Below, in pieces: positions 1-8,540 of a stretch of 53,214 nt of DNA. The stretch is from Dehalococcoidia bacterium UBA1152. Its GTDB lineage: Bacteria > Chloroflexota > Dehalococcoidia > Lucifugimonadales > UBA2962. Positions within the stretch are counted from its first letter, which is position 1, and every line of letters starts with the position of its first letter. The stretch is taken from NCBI GenBank assembly GCA_002311285.1, contig DBZU01000072.1:41535-94748 (forward strand). The letters are read 5' to 3'. The notes beneath the pieces are model-generated. The model was not told the DNA's origin and searched no databases. It was given only the letters and a program-made list of their open reading frames with translations. Position numbers and translations under genes: made by a program.

Positions 1-733
1 TTTCTTCAACTACTACTTCAGCTTCAGCTTTTGGCTCATCTGGGGTTACGGTGACATCGATTCCCATCATCTCGTCAACATCAGCCTCTGGTACGACTGT
101 TTCACCGACTTTGTCTCCATAATAAATCCAAACTTTGACTCCGATACGCCCAAAATCAGTGGCGGCTTCAGCTATAGCGAAATCAACATCGGCTCTTAAG
201 GTATGTAATGGAACACGACCTTCGCGTGCTTTTTCAGTTCGTGCTATGTCTGCTCCGCCTAATCGACCAGAAACCATTACCCTTACGCCTTTAGCTCCAC
301 TTTGCATGGTCCTAGATACTGCTTGACGTATAGCTCTTCGAAATGCAATTCGCCTTTCTAATTGATCTGCCACCCCTCTAGCTACTAAATAGGCGTCAAG
401 TTCAGGTTGTCGAATCTCTTGAACATTGAGACGGGCTTTTTTGCTGGTTAATTCCTCAAGCATTTTACGTAGCTCTTCGACTCTTTGACCCCCTCTGCCA
501 ATAACTATGCCCGGACGGGCTGTATATATCGTGGCAGTCAAATCACTTGAGTTACGTTCAATATCCACCTTTGAAATACTGGCGTCTGGGTACTGTTTGA
601 AAATGCTGTTACGAATTTTTAAATCTTCCCATACAAATTGACGATACTCTTTAGCCGATGAAGCGAACCATCTTGAACGCCAATCTTTAGTTACGCCAAG
701 TCGAAAGCCGATTGGATGTGTTTTTTGTCCCAA
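1..733 (-). CDS. rpsC: 30S ribosomal protein S3 (3' end cut by window edge)
   Basis: Small-subunit protein of the 30S head at the mRNA entry side. Reading the minus strand from 733 gives a TTG start and an N-terminus GQKTHPIGFRLGVTKDW, the classic S3 opening, then the KH-domain region. The start codon follows the rplV stop directly (TAG then TTG), so the two are translationally coupled. About 244 codons are present without a stop; the visible end is an acidic, Glu/Ala-rich tail beyond the conserved WIYYGD region, so only a few residues should be missing. Last visible gene of the S10-type cluster; rplP and rpmC are expected beyond the window edge. Confidence 0.95.
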   Translation of the reverse strand, partial: MGQKTHPIGFRLGVTKDWRSRWFASSAKEYRQFVWEDLKIRNSIFKQYPDASISKVDIERNSSDLTATIYTARPGIVIGRGGQRVEELRKMLEELTSKKARLNVQEIRQPELDAYLVARGVADQLERRIAFRRAIRQAVSRTMQSGAKGVRVMVSGRLGGADIARTEKAREGRVPLHTLRADVDFAIAEAATDFGRIGVKVWIYYGDKVGETVVPEADVDEMMGIDVTVTPDEPKAEAEVVVEE

Positions 734-1078
734 CTAATTCACCGCCTCTTGATGATCAACAATTACCGTGATATGGCTATTTCTGCGGAAAATACGTGCG
801 GACCTACCCTTTGCACGTGCTCTAAATCTTTTAGTTGTTTTACCTTCATTCGCATAAATCTCTATTACTTTTAAGTCATCTGCACGTGTTAAAACTTCAT
901 TTTCTGCGTTAGAGTTCGCAGACTTAATCACCTTTGATATAACTCTGGCCACAGGAGAAGGCAAGAACCCTAACGTTATCAAAGCTTCCGAAACTTTCAT
1001 GCCTCTAACAAGATCAGCTATAGGTCTGATCTTTTTTACTGAGATTCCGGTATCTTTTGCTATTGCTTTGGATGACAT
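734..1078 (-). CDS. rplV: 50S ribosomal protein L22
   Basis: 114 residues, normal length for L22, whose extended loop lines the peptide exit tunnel. The protein shows the conserved helical core with VRGMKVSEAL and the C-terminal basic beta-hairpin (FRARAKGRSARIFRRNSHITVIV). It lies between rpsS (30 bases upstream) and rpsC (start abuts its stop), the usual S10-operon position. No unusual feature. Confidence 0.97.
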   Translation of the reverse strand: MSSKAIAKDTGISVKKIRPIADLVRGMKVSEALITLGFLPSPVARVISKVIKSANSNAENEVLTRADDLKVIEIYANEGKTTKRFRARAKGRSARIFRRNSHITVIVDHQEAVN

Positions 1079-1108
1079 TTCATAAACCAGGATTTAATAC
1101 GTGAATTA

Positions 1109-1393
1109 TTACCTTACTTCGCTCGTTCTGTCGGTCCTAGTTACGTGACCTCTAAACGTTCTAGTTGGAGCGAATTCTCCTAATCTGTGACCTACCATAT
1201 TTTCGCTGACAAACACAGGAATGTGTCTCCTTCCATTATGAACAGAAATTGTTAATCCAATCATTTCAGGCATTATCATCGAGGCCCTAGACCATGTTTT
1301 AATCTCAATCTTGCCGGAACTATTTCGAGCTTTCTCGATTTTAGCCGCCAACTTAGGATGTACGAATGGACCTTTCTTAATTGATCTAGACAT
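1109..1393 (-). CDS. rpsS: 30S ribosomal protein S19
   Basis: 94 residues. N-terminus MSRSIKKGPFVHPKLAAKI and the motif GHRLGEFAPTRTFRGH are diagnostic of S19, which sits in the head of the 30S subunit next to S13. Three bases separate it from the rplB stop. Standard length and order within the S10 operon. Confidence 0.98.
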   Translation of the reverse strand: MSRSIKKGPFVHPKLAAKIEKARNSSGKIEIKTWSRASMIMPEMIGLTISVHNGRRHIPVFVSENMVGHRLGEFAPTRTFRGHVTRTDRTSEVR

Positions 1394-1396
1394 ATA

Positions 1397-2227
1397 TTAT
1401 TTTTGATACCGCCTTCTAACTATATTCTTAGTAGTCGATTTATTTCTTCGAGTCCGATACCCTAACGCAGGCTTACCCCAAGGTGTCTTAGGACCTGGCA
1501 TTCCGATAGGTGATTTGCCTTCCCCTCCGCCATGAGGATGATCTCTAGGAGACATGACTACACCTCTAACAGATGGCCTCCATCCCATATGCCTTCTACG
1601 GCCTGCTTTACCAAGTTTTGTATTCTTATTATCAATGGCCCCAATTTGACCGATTGTGGCCATACAATCACTAACAACCCTCCTAACTTCCCCAGATGGC
1701 ATTCTAATTAAAGTTCGATTTCCTTCCTTGGCGAGAACTTGAGCTGATCCACCTGCACTTCTTACCATCTGGCCACCACGCCCAGGATTTAATTCAATAT
1801 TATGTATTTCAGCCCCGGTTGGAATTGACTTTAATGGTAGGGCGTTGCCAACCTTGATCTCTACTGAATCTCCGGAAACAATCTGGGACCCGACTTTAAG
1901 TCCAAGCGGAGCAATTATATATCGCCATTCTCCATCTTTGTATTTCACCAAACCTATTCGAGCTGATCGATTTGGATCATACTCTATTGAGACTATCTCT
2001 CCTGGAACACCATGTTTGTCTCGCTTGAAATCGATTTCTCGATAACGTCTCTTATGAGAACCTCCACGATGGCGAACCGAGATTCTACCTTTGTTGTCTC
2101 GGCCTGATCCTCTTTTCATTCCTCGGGTCAAAGATTTTTTCGGTTTACGTGTGGTTATATCATCAGTTGTTTGAATAACTACACCACGCTGTCCAGGGCT
2201 GTTTGGTTTTAATTTTCTTAGAGGCAT
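1397..2227 (-). CDS. rplB: 50S ribosomal protein L2
   Basis: 276 residues, the usual L2 size. The SH3-like and OB-like RNA-binding domains are followed by the conserved C-terminal segment with RGVVMSPRDHPHGGGEGK, which includes the histidine near the peptidyl-transferase centre. Three bases after rplW, three before rpsS, so clearly cotranscribed. Confidence 0.98.
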   Translation of the reverse strand: MPLRKLKPNSPGQRGVVIQTTDDITTRKPKKSLTRGMKRGSGRDNKGRISVRHRGGSHKRRYREIDFKRDKHGVPGEIVSIEYDPNRSARIGLVKYKDGEWRYIIAPLGLKVGSQIVSGDSVEIKVGNALPLKSIPTGAEIHNIELNPGRGGQMVRSAGGSAQVLAKEGNRTLIRMPSGEVRRVVSDCMATIGQIGAIDNKNTKLGKAGRRRHMGWRPSVRGVVMSPRDHPHGGGEGKSPIGMPGPKTPWGKPALGYRTRRNKSTTKNIVRRRYQK

Positions 2228-2230
2228 TAC

Positions 2231-2518
2231 TTATACGCCTTCAAATATAGTTATAGTCTCACCAGGAGCAAGCTGTACTATAGCTTTTTTCAAAGTTTTT
2301 AACGCAGTTGGACGTGGTCCATACCGTTTGGTTTTTCCTTTAGCATTAATAGTATTCACTTTAATTACTTTAACGTTAAAAGCCGCTTCAACCGCTTTCT
2401 TAATTTCCAGCTTAGTTGAATAACGATTCACTTCAAATACATATCGTCGCTGAGATTCTTGAAGCAAGGTGCTCTTCTCAGTAATTATAGGTTTTATGAT
2501 AATGTCACTAGAATTCAA
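2231..2518 (-). CDS. rplW: 50S ribosomal protein L23
   Basis: 95 residues with the L23 pattern IIKPIITEKSTLLQE at the N-terminus and the basic RNA-binding loop near KGKTKRYGPRP. L23 lies at the tunnel exit and docks trigger factor and SRP in bacteria. The start overlaps the rplD stop by four bases (ATGA), giving translational coupling. Confidence 0.97.
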   Translation of the reverse strand: MNSSDIIIKPIITEKSTLLQESQRRYVFEVNRYSTKLEIKKAVEAAFNVKVIKVNTINAKGKTKRYGPRPTALKTLKKAIVQLAPGETITIFEGV

Positions 2519-3195
2519 TTTATATCCTCATCAATTATAGGTTCACCAAGAGAGTCTTTCTTTCTCTCAAATGGTGTGCCCCATATTTTTTCAGCATTCC
2601 GAACTGCTTCTAATGTCATAATTACCTTGTGTTTCAAAAGTAAATCAAGAGAATTTAATTTAAACGAGGGAATAAGTTTAACTCCATCCAAATTTCTTGC
2701 TGCTTTAAATATCGCTGGGTCTGAACCATCAGCTACCAGTAAGGTTGATCCATGAACTTTTAAGGATTTGAGGATATTAGCAATATTTTTTGTTTTTGCT
2801 TCTTCGACAATAAGCTTGTCTATAACTATCAAATCTCCGTCACGAACTTTGCTCGATATTGATGACCTCAATGCTGTATTTTTCATTCTCTTAGGGGTGT
2901 TCTGTCTATAACTTCTAGGGGTAGGGCCAAACACAACTCCCCCTCCCTTCCACTGGGGCGATCTTATTGATCCTTGTCGTGCTCTACCAGTGCCTTTTTG
3001 GCGCCATGGTTTACGTCCACCACCAGCTACAGCTGCTCTGTTTTTAGTGCCGACAGTACCCTGACGAGCATTTGCTTGTTGAGCTACAACAACTTGATGC
3101 ACCAAAGCGTTATTAGATGGAGCATTAAATAGGTGATCAACAACATCAACATGCCCTAGGGATTTACCTTCTGTATCTAAAAGTCTAATTTTCAC
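2515..3195 (-). CDS. rplD: 50S ribosomal protein L4
   Basis: 226 residues, typical of L4. The extended basic loop (GGGRKPWRQKGTGRARQGS, about residues 76-94) that reaches the exit tunnel is present, followed by the globular Rossmann-like domain. In enterobacteria L4 autoregulates the S10 operon; no leader of that type can be recognised here because rpsJ follows fusA by only three bases. Ends by overlapping rplW. Confidence 0.97.
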   Translation of the reverse strand: MKIRLLDTEGKSLGHVDVVDHLFNAPSNNALVHQVVVAQQANARQGTVGTKNRAAVAGGGRKPWRQKGTGRARQGSIRSPQWKGGGVVFGPTPRSYRQNTPKRMKNTALRSSISSKVRDGDLIVIDKLIVEEAKTKNIANILKSLKVHGSTLLVADGSDPAIFKAARNLDGVKLIPSFKLNSLDLLLKHKVIMTLEAVRNAEKIWGTPFERKKDSLGEPIIDEDIN

Positions 3196-3197
3196 GA

Positions 3198-4007
3198 TTA
3201 TTTCTTGTTTTTCTCTTTTCCCTCAGCTTTAGGTTTTTTTGCCTCAGCTTTAGGTTTTTCTATATTTTGTTCAACCACCTCGTCTTGCACTTCTGGTTCG
3301 TCTATTTCTGGTTCCGTTACCTCAATTATCAATCCTTGACCGTTGTGATCTTTTATACTTCTGCGTAAATATACAATTGAGTTTCTTGCTCCAGGTATTG
3401 ATCCCTTTACAAATATCAGATTCCGTTCGCTATCCGTGCGAACAACCTCAAGATTTTGGGCAGTAATCTTTTCATTACCATAATGTCCAGCCATTTTCAT
3501 GCCTTTAATCACTTTGCCTGGAGTACTGCCGGCTCCGATAGAACCAGGAGCTCTGTGTCTGTCCGACTGTCCATGTGTTTTAGGTCCTCCATGGAACCCG
3601 TGTCTTTTGATACCACCAGCAAAACCTCTGCCTTTAGAATATCCAGTAGCATCTATATGATCACCAACATTAAAACTATTTACATCGATAATTTGGCCTA
3701 CAGTCAATTCGATGTCATTTCCTGACTCGAATATACTGGAACCTAATATCCTGACTTCAGCTAAATGTTTAAATTTACCGCCAGACGCTGATAGATGCCC
3801 TGAAAGAGGTTTATTCAAATTATTTGTAGCTTCGAATCCAATTTGAACTGCCGAATAACCATTAATATCCTTAGTCTTAATCTGAGTAATTGTGCATGGA
3901 CCAGCCGCTATCGCAGTAACACAGTCTATGTCTCCAGTCTGGCGTACCATTTCTGTAGTCCCAATTTTTCGGCCTAGGATAGCCTGTATGGTCATTTGAT
4001 TACTCAT
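3198..4007 (-). CDS. rplC: 50S ribosomal protein L3 with long charged C-terminal tail
   Basis: 269 residues, compared with about 210 in most bacteria. The L3 core is clear: GRKIGTTEMV near the start and GGIKRHGFHGGPKTHGQSD in the central loop that approaches the peptidyl-transferase centre. The excess is a C-terminal tail of about 40 residues rich in Glu, Pro and Lys, ending in repeated KPKAE units, predicted to be disordered and surface-exposed. The start may be either the Met at 4007 or the internal Met four codons later. Confidence 0.96.
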   Translation of the reverse strand: MSNQMTIQAILGRKIGTTEMVRQTGDIDCVTAIAAGPCTITQIKTKDINGYSAVQIGFEATNNLNKPLSGHLSASGGKFKHLAEVRILGSSIFESGNDIELTVGQIIDVNSFNVGDHIDATGYSKGRGFAGGIKRHGFHGGPKTHGQSDRHRAPGSIGAGSTPGKVIKGMKMAGHYGNEKITAQNLEVVRTDSERNLIFVKGSIPGARNSIVYLRRSIKDHNGQGLIIEVTEPEIDEPEVQDEVVEQNIEKPKAEAKKPKAEGKEKNKK

Positions 4008-4013
4008 ATCAAG

Positions 4014-4328
4014 CTACAACTTTATTGAAATATCTACACCGGCAGGCACATTTAAACTTGTCAATGTATCGATTGTTTTATTTGTGGGTTCAAGTATGTC
4101 GATCAAACGATTGTGAGTGCGTAATTCAAAGTGTTCCCTGGATTTCTTGAAAACATGCGGCGATCGTATTACACAAAATCTTTTTATTGATGTTGGCAAC
4201 GGAACAGGCCCAGCCACTTGAGCTCCTGTACGTTCTGCTGCTTCCACAATTTGACTGGCAGAAAGGTCTAAAATCTTATGATCAAATGCTTTCAAAACAA
4301 TTCTAATTTTTTGTTTTTTAGTGACCAT
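4014..4328 (-). CDS. rpsJ: 30S ribosomal protein S10
   Basis: 104 residues. Contains the signature IRIVLKAFDHKILD at the N-terminus and PTSIKRFCVIRSPHVFKKSREHFE in the middle, both typical of S10. It starts three bases after fusA, so the str and S10 operons are joined and the tuf gene often found between them is absent. Confidence 0.97.
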   Translation of the reverse strand: MVTKKQKIRIVLKAFDHKILDLSASQIVEAAERTGAQVAGPVPLPTSIKRFCVIRSPHVFKKSREHFELRTHNRLIDILEPTNKTIDTLTSLNVPAGVDISIKL

Positions 4329-4331
4329 TAG

Positions 4332-6401
4332 TTAAACTGCCTTTTGCATGCTGACTACCGATTGAGGCGCTTCTTTAAAACTCGAAAATGCCAAGGAAAA
4401 AACCGCCCTTCCCTGAGTAAGCGATCTTAACATATTCGCATATCCGAAAGTCTCTGCAAGCGGAATGTAGGCAAATATGATCTGAGTGTCGTCTATCTGC
4501 GCATCAATGTTCTTAATCTGAGCCCTGCGTCTCCCTAAATCACCCACAACCTCTCCTAGAAAATCTCCTGGAGTAGTGACTTCTAGGTCCATCACCGGTT
4601 CAAGCAGATATCCTTTAGCTCTATTTAGAGCTTCTTTCATAGCCATTGATCCGGCAACCTTAAATGCGATTTCTGATGAATCCACCTCATGGTAGGATCC
4701 ATCAGTTAGCGTCGCCTTAACTCCAACTACTGGGTATCCGGCAACTGGCCCTACTCCTAAGGCTTGTTCCAATCCTTGACGCACAGCAGATATGTATTGC
4801 TTGGGTACATTACCGCCTTTAATTTTGTCTTCAAACTCAAAAGATTTATCAGGCTCCAATGGTTCAATTTCGATTTTCACATGTCCATACTGGCCGTGAC
4901 CTCCACTCTGTCTAACAAATCTACCTTCTGCTTTTGCAGGAATCCTAATTGCTTCTCTGTATGCAACTTTCGGTTGTCCTACATTTCCTTCAACCTTAAA
5001 TTCACGACGCATTCTTTCAACAATAATGTCTAAATGTAATTCTCCCATGCCAGAAAGTATTGTTTGTCCAATTTCTTCATCATAAGAAACTCTTAAAGTG
5101 GGATCTTCATCAGATAACTTTATTAGTGCCTCAGACATTTTATCTTGGTCACCTCTCGTTTTAGGCTCTATAGCAACCGAGACAACGGGCTCCGGAAAAG
5201 AAATTGGTTCCAATAAAACTGGGGAGGCTTCATCACACAGAGTATCTCCTGTAGATGTACCTTTCAGCCCTACAACCGCAACTATATCTCCCGCTGATAC
5301 AAATTCAACATCCTCTTTGTTATTCGCATGCATTTTTACTATTCGACCTAAACGTTCCCTTTTTCCAGTTGATGAATTAATAACCATCGCACCAGATTTA
5401 ACAGTGCCAGAATAAGATCTAAAGTAAATAAGTCGTCCTATAAATGGGTCAGTTACAGCCTTGAAAGCAAGGGCAGAGAATGCCTCGTCGGGGTCAGGCT
5501 TTCGTTCTAACTCTCTGCCAGTCTTAAGCTCTCTACCAATTATTGCTGGAACATCTAAAGGTGAAGGAAGATATTCGTTAATAGCGTCAATCAATGGCTG
5601 AATAGCTTTAGTTCGAAGCGCTGCGCCACATAGAACTGGAACAATCTTATTATTTATAGTAGCCCTCCGAAGAGCTTTTTTAATTTCTTCAACACTAATC
5701 TCTGCATCTTCTAAGTATTTAACCATGAGTTCATCATCTACTTCAGATATCTTTTCCACGAGTATTGACCTGTATTTCTCAACTTCATCGATCATTTCAT
5801 CGGGGATAGGATGTTCTGTCGGAATTTGCTCACCTTCCTCAGGATAAAGGTATGCCTTCTTATCGATCAGGTCCACTATTCCTTTAAATCCAGCTTCTAT
5901 GCCCCATGGAAGCTGGATAGCAACTGGGTTTGCTTTTAACCTACGGATTATGCTTTGAATTACACGCTCTAGATCAGCTCCCACTTTATCCATTTTATTA
6001 ACAAAACATATTCTTGGAACTTGATATTTATTTGCTTGTCTCCAAACCGTCTCGCTTTGTGACTGAACTCCAGCCACTGCATCTAAAACCACTACTCCGC
6101 CATCTAAAATTCTTAAACTTCGCTCCACTTCAGCTGTAAAATCAACGTGACCTGGAGTGTCAATAACATTTATGTTGTGTCCATTCCACTTACAATTGGT
6201 TGCAGCTGCAGTGATCGTGATGCCTCGTTCTTTTTCCTGTTCCATCCAATCCATAGCCGTTGTTCCTTGATCGACGCCGCCTATTTTGTGAATGCGCCCT
6301 GAAAAATAGAGCACTCTTTCAGTCACAGTAGTTTTGCCAGCATCGATGTGAGCTATAAAACCGATATTACGGGTTTTGTTTAAGTTGTTTGTAGAATTCA
6401 T
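4332..6401 (-). CDS. fusA: Translation elongation factor G
   Basis: 689 residues. GTPase that drives translocation of tRNA and mRNA. Visible motifs are the P-loop AHIDAGKTT (residues 17-25), switch II DTPGH, NKMD for guanine recognition, and further on the domain IV/V sequence GHGQYGHVKIEIEP. Length and motifs indicate canonical EF-G, not EF-G2. An AGGGAA sits just upstream of the ATG. It is separated by 42 bases from rpsG and by three bases from rpsJ. Confidence 0.98.
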   Translation of the reverse strand: MNSTNNLNKTRNIGFIAHIDAGKTTVTERVLYFSGRIHKIGGVDQGTTAMDWMEQEKERGITITAAATNCKWNGHNINVIDTPGHVDFTAEVERSLRILDGGVVVLDAVAGVQSQSETVWRQANKYQVPRICFVNKMDKVGADLERVIQSIIRRLKANPVAIQLPWGIEAGFKGIVDLIDKKAYLYPEEGEQIPTEHPIPDEMIDEVEKYRSILVEKISEVDDELMVKYLEDAEISVEEIKKALRRATINNKIVPVLCGAALRTKAIQPLIDAINEYLPSPLDVPAIIGRELKTGRELERKPDPDEAFSALAFKAVTDPFIGRLIYFRSYSGTVKSGAMVINSSTGKRERLGRIVKMHANNKEDVEFVSAGDIVAVVGLKGTSTGDTLCDEASPVLLEPISFPEPVVSVAIEPKTRGDQDKMSEALIKLSDEDPTLRVSYDEEIGQTILSGMGELHLDIIVERMRREFKVEGNVGQPKVAYREAIRIPAKAEGRFVRQSGGHGQYGHVKIEIEPLEPDKSFEFEDKIKGGNVPKQYISAVRQGLEQALGVGPVAGYPVVGVKATLTDGSYHEVDSSEIAFKVAGSMAMKEALNRAKGYLLEPVMDLEVTTPGDFLGEVVGDLGRRRAQIKNIDAQIDDTQIIFAYIPLAETFGYANMLRSLTQGRAVFSLAFSSFKEAPQSVVSMQKAV

Positions 6402-6443
6402 TAGAAAATTCCCTGCAAAAATTATGTAAATAAGTCAATCTAT

Positions 6444-6914
6444 CTACCAACGATAGTGCGCAAATGCTTTATTTGCTTCTGCCATCCTGTGCAAATCATC
6501 TTTACGCTTAACTGCAGCACCTTCGCCTCTGGATGACTCTAGTAATTCCTGTGACAGCCTCTCAGCCATCGGCCTACCTGACCTGGACCGCGCAGCAGCA
6601 ATAATCCATCTCATAGCCAAGGCTCTGCGTCTTTCAGGCCTAACCTCATTAGGAACCTGATATGTTGATCCGCCAACCCTTCGAGACTTTACCTCTAACA
6701 ACGGAATGGCATTCCGAATAGCCTGATCAAAAACTTCAATGCCTGGACGTTTCGCTTTATCTTCGGCAATTTCTATTGCCGAATAAACTACTCTACGAGC
6801 CACATTTTTTTTCCCACCGATCATTACTCTATTAATAAATTTTGCAATATCGATGCTCCCATATCTTGGGTCTGCTTTTATTTGTCTCGGCTCTGGTTTG
6901 TGTCTTCTTGCCAT
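6444..6914 (-). CDS. rpsG: 30S ribosomal protein S7
   Basis: 156 residues, the normal length. The N-terminal MARRHKPEPRQIKADPRYGS and the segment VGGSTYQVPNEVRPERR are diagnostic of S7, the primary 16S rRNA-binding protein that nucleates head assembly. Located 16 bases after rpsL in the usual str-operon order. Confidence 0.98.
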   Translation of the reverse strand: MARRHKPEPRQIKADPRYGSIDIAKFINRVMIGGKKNVARRVVYSAIEIAEDKAKRPGIEVFDQAIRNAIPLLEVKSRRVGGSTYQVPNEVRPERRRALAMRWIIAAARSRSGRPMAERLSQELLESSRGEGAAVKRKDDLHRMAEANKAFAHYRW

Positions 6915-6930
6915 CTAATTATCTTTACTC

Positions 6931-7395
6931 TTAAGCAACTGAGTCAGTTGTAGTATCTGTAGTAGCAGTTTCGACAACTAAACTAGGATCCTTTTTGCTA
7001 CCATACTTACTGCGGCCTCGTCTACGTTCATGTACTCCGGACGTATCAAGCGCTCCCCTTATAATGTGATATCGCACCCCAGGCAAATCTTTAACTCTTC
7101 CCCCCCTTAATAGAACTACAGAGTGTTCTTGTAAGTTATGCCCTTCTCCAGGAATGTAAGCTGTTACTTCCATGCCGTTAGTTAATCTAACTCGTGCTAC
7201 TTTTCTTAAAGCTGAGTTGGGTTTTTTAGGAGTCATGGTTCTTACCTGAACACAAACACCTCTTTTTTGAGGAGAAGCAGATCCTTTCTGAGACCTATTC
7301 TTAAGAGCATTGTAAGTAACCCGCAAAGCTGGAGCGGTTTCTTTTTTCTTCTTACGCTTTCGTCCTTTTCTAACCAGCTGATTTACTGTCGGCAT
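6931..7395 (-). CDS. rpsL: 30S ribosomal protein S12 with internal insertion and C-terminal tail
   Basis: 154 residues versus about 124 in E. coli. Core motifs TPKKPNSALRKVARV and the decoding-centre loop GEGHNLQEHSVVLLRGGRVKDLPGVRYH are intact; Lys at the streptomycin-relevant positions is present. About 14 extra residues lie between the N-terminal VNQLVRKGR segment and PQKRGVC (around residues 25-40), and about 20 extra Thr/Asp-rich residues follow SKYGSKK. From memory, Dehalococcoidia S12 proteins have a similar internal insertion, which supports the taxonomic guess. First gene of the operon. Confidence 0.97.
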   Translation of the reverse strand: MPTVNQLVRKGRKRKKKKETAPALRVTYNALKNRSQKGSASPQKRGVCVQVRTMTPKKPNSALRKVARVRLTNGMEVTAYIPGEGHNLQEHSVVLLRGGRVKDLPGVRYHIIRGALDTSGVHERRRGRSKYGSKKDPSLVVETATTDTTTDSVA

Positions 7396-7531
7396 ATTTA
7401 ATCGTCAGTCCTTAATTGTCTAAAATTCTTTTCTTTATACAGCATGAAACACCCATTGATTTTCGTGATGGGATATTGCAAAGAGTACTAAGCCTTTCAC
7501 ACAGGTGTAAAATTTGCGTAATTGAACACCC

Positions 7532-7547
7532 CCGCCTAAACAGGCGG
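7532..7547 (-). promoter_or_regulatory. GC-rich hairpin at the start of the rpsL leader
   Basis: CCGCCT and AGGCGG form a perfect 6-bp stem with a 4-base loop, about 5-15 nucleotides after the predicted transcription start. No U-run follows on the transcribed strand, so it is not a simple terminator. It may stabilise the 5' end or act in leader control of the operon; that role is inference. Confidence 0.4.
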
Positions 7548-7556
7548 CAAACTTAA

Positions 7557-7586
7557 ATCTTACTGCCGTCGCAATATTAATGTCAA
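7557..7586 (-). promoter_or_regulatory. Predicted sigma-70 promoter of the ribosomal operon
   Basis: On the minus strand TTGACA (7586-7581) and TAAGAT (7562-7557) are separated by 18 bases. The -35 box is consensus and the -10 box matches four of six positions. Predicted transcription start near 7550, giving a leader of about 155 nucleotides before rpsL. Confidence 0.6.
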
Positions 7587-7738
7587 CCGAACCCGAAGCG
7601 ATGTTCTTCCTAATTTTGTATCTATTATTAATGGCAACAATAAATAGACATAAATTACAATTTGACTCGATTAAAGAAAATGTGAAATTATAGAATTCAT
7701 ATAAACTTAACAAAGATTAAAAAATTCTAATATCTGAT

Positions 7739-8476
7739 ATGGCAATATCAAAAGTATCAAATACAAACCAACAAGGTAGGCTGTCTATGGCGGCTGAAAA
7801 TTATTTAGTTTCTATTTTTCAACTCGACGAATTGCGTATCCGCGTCACTAATACACAATTAGCTGAACAGTTAAAACGTTTGCCAGAACGAGAAGGGTTG
7901 GGTACTACACTGCCGTCAGTCGGTGGCATGTTGAGACGTTTAGCTAGAGATCGACTAGTGGAACTACTGCCGGGGAAAAACATAATTCTAACTCAGCGTG
8001 GCAAAGAAGTTGCAGAGAAACTCATAAGAAGACAGAGACTGGCAAAAAGGATGGTCGTCGATTTGCTTGGCCTCGAGCCTCACAAAGCTCATGAGGAAGC
8101 ACATCGCCTTGAACACGCAATATCCGATGAATTAGCTGTAAAAATTGCTGAAAGCTTAGGCAACCCAACAACATGTCCTTTTGGTCATCCAATTCCTGGC
8201 AGTGGATTTGTCAGAGATAGACTGACCGTTCCTTTAGACAAAGTCAAAACTGGTAACACGGTGAATATAGATCGCATACCAGAAGATGATTCTGAGTTAC
8301 TCAAATATCTTGTTGAAAACTCTATAATGCCTCAAAATGTCGCAATAATAAAAGATGCTTCGCCTTATCGTGGCGTCATAACTTTGACGGCAAATCAAAA
8401 TGATGTTGTTATAAGTTATGAGATATCTAAGCGAATTTGGGTTACACCCATTGGTGTGTATAAAAAGATTAATTAA
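7739..8476 (+). CDS. DtxR/MntR-family metal-dependent transcriptional regulator
   Basis: 245 residues. N-terminal winged helix (AENYLVSIFQLDELRIRVTNTQLAEQL) is followed by the metal-binding/dimerisation domain, with the typical EEAHRLEHAIS and the GNPTTCPFGHPIPG motif, and a C-terminal FeoA/SH3-like domain. Members sense Fe2+ or Mn2+ and repress uptake genes or activate storage genes. The Met at 7787 is preceded by AGGTAGG at good spacing, so translation may begin there (229 residues); the first ATG lacks an obvious ribosome-binding site. It stands divergently from the ribosomal operon and not next to a metal transporter, so its targets are elsewhere or unknown. Confidence 0.9.
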   Translation: MAISKVSNTNQQGRLSMAAENYLVSIFQLDELRIRVTNTQLAEQLKRLPEREGLGTTLPSVGGMLRRLARDRLVELLPGKNIILTQRGKEVAEKLIRRQRLAKRMVVDLLGLEPHKAHEEAHRLEHAISDELAVKIAESLGNPTTCPFGHPIPGSGFVRDRLTVPLDKVKTGNTVNIDRIPEDDSELLKYLVENSIMPQNVAIIKDASPYRGVITLTANQNDVVISYEISKRIWVTPIGVYKKIN

Positions 8477-8540
8477 TCGACTTACCCCCTATTATCGGTG
8501 CAGTCATGCCGGCAATGCATTTGGATGCTAAAATCCCACG

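Larger units (their letters stand above)
7396..7738. other. Divergent intergenic region between rpsL and the dtxR-like gene
   Basis: 343 bases. It holds the str-operon promoter and leader hairpin (annotated separately) on the minus strand. On the plus strand a TTGACT near 7661 and a TATAGA about 21 bases on are too far apart to be a convincing promoter for the regulator. An open frame covering 7435-7713 on the minus strand exists but has no ribosome-binding site, no recognisable protein and overlaps the promoter, so I do not treat it as a gene. Confidence 0.6.

Noticed and set aside
7435..7713. 92-codon minus-strand open frame between rpsL and dtxR-like gene
   Set aside because: Covers the ribosomal promoter and leader hairpin, has no ribosome-binding site and no recognisable protein.
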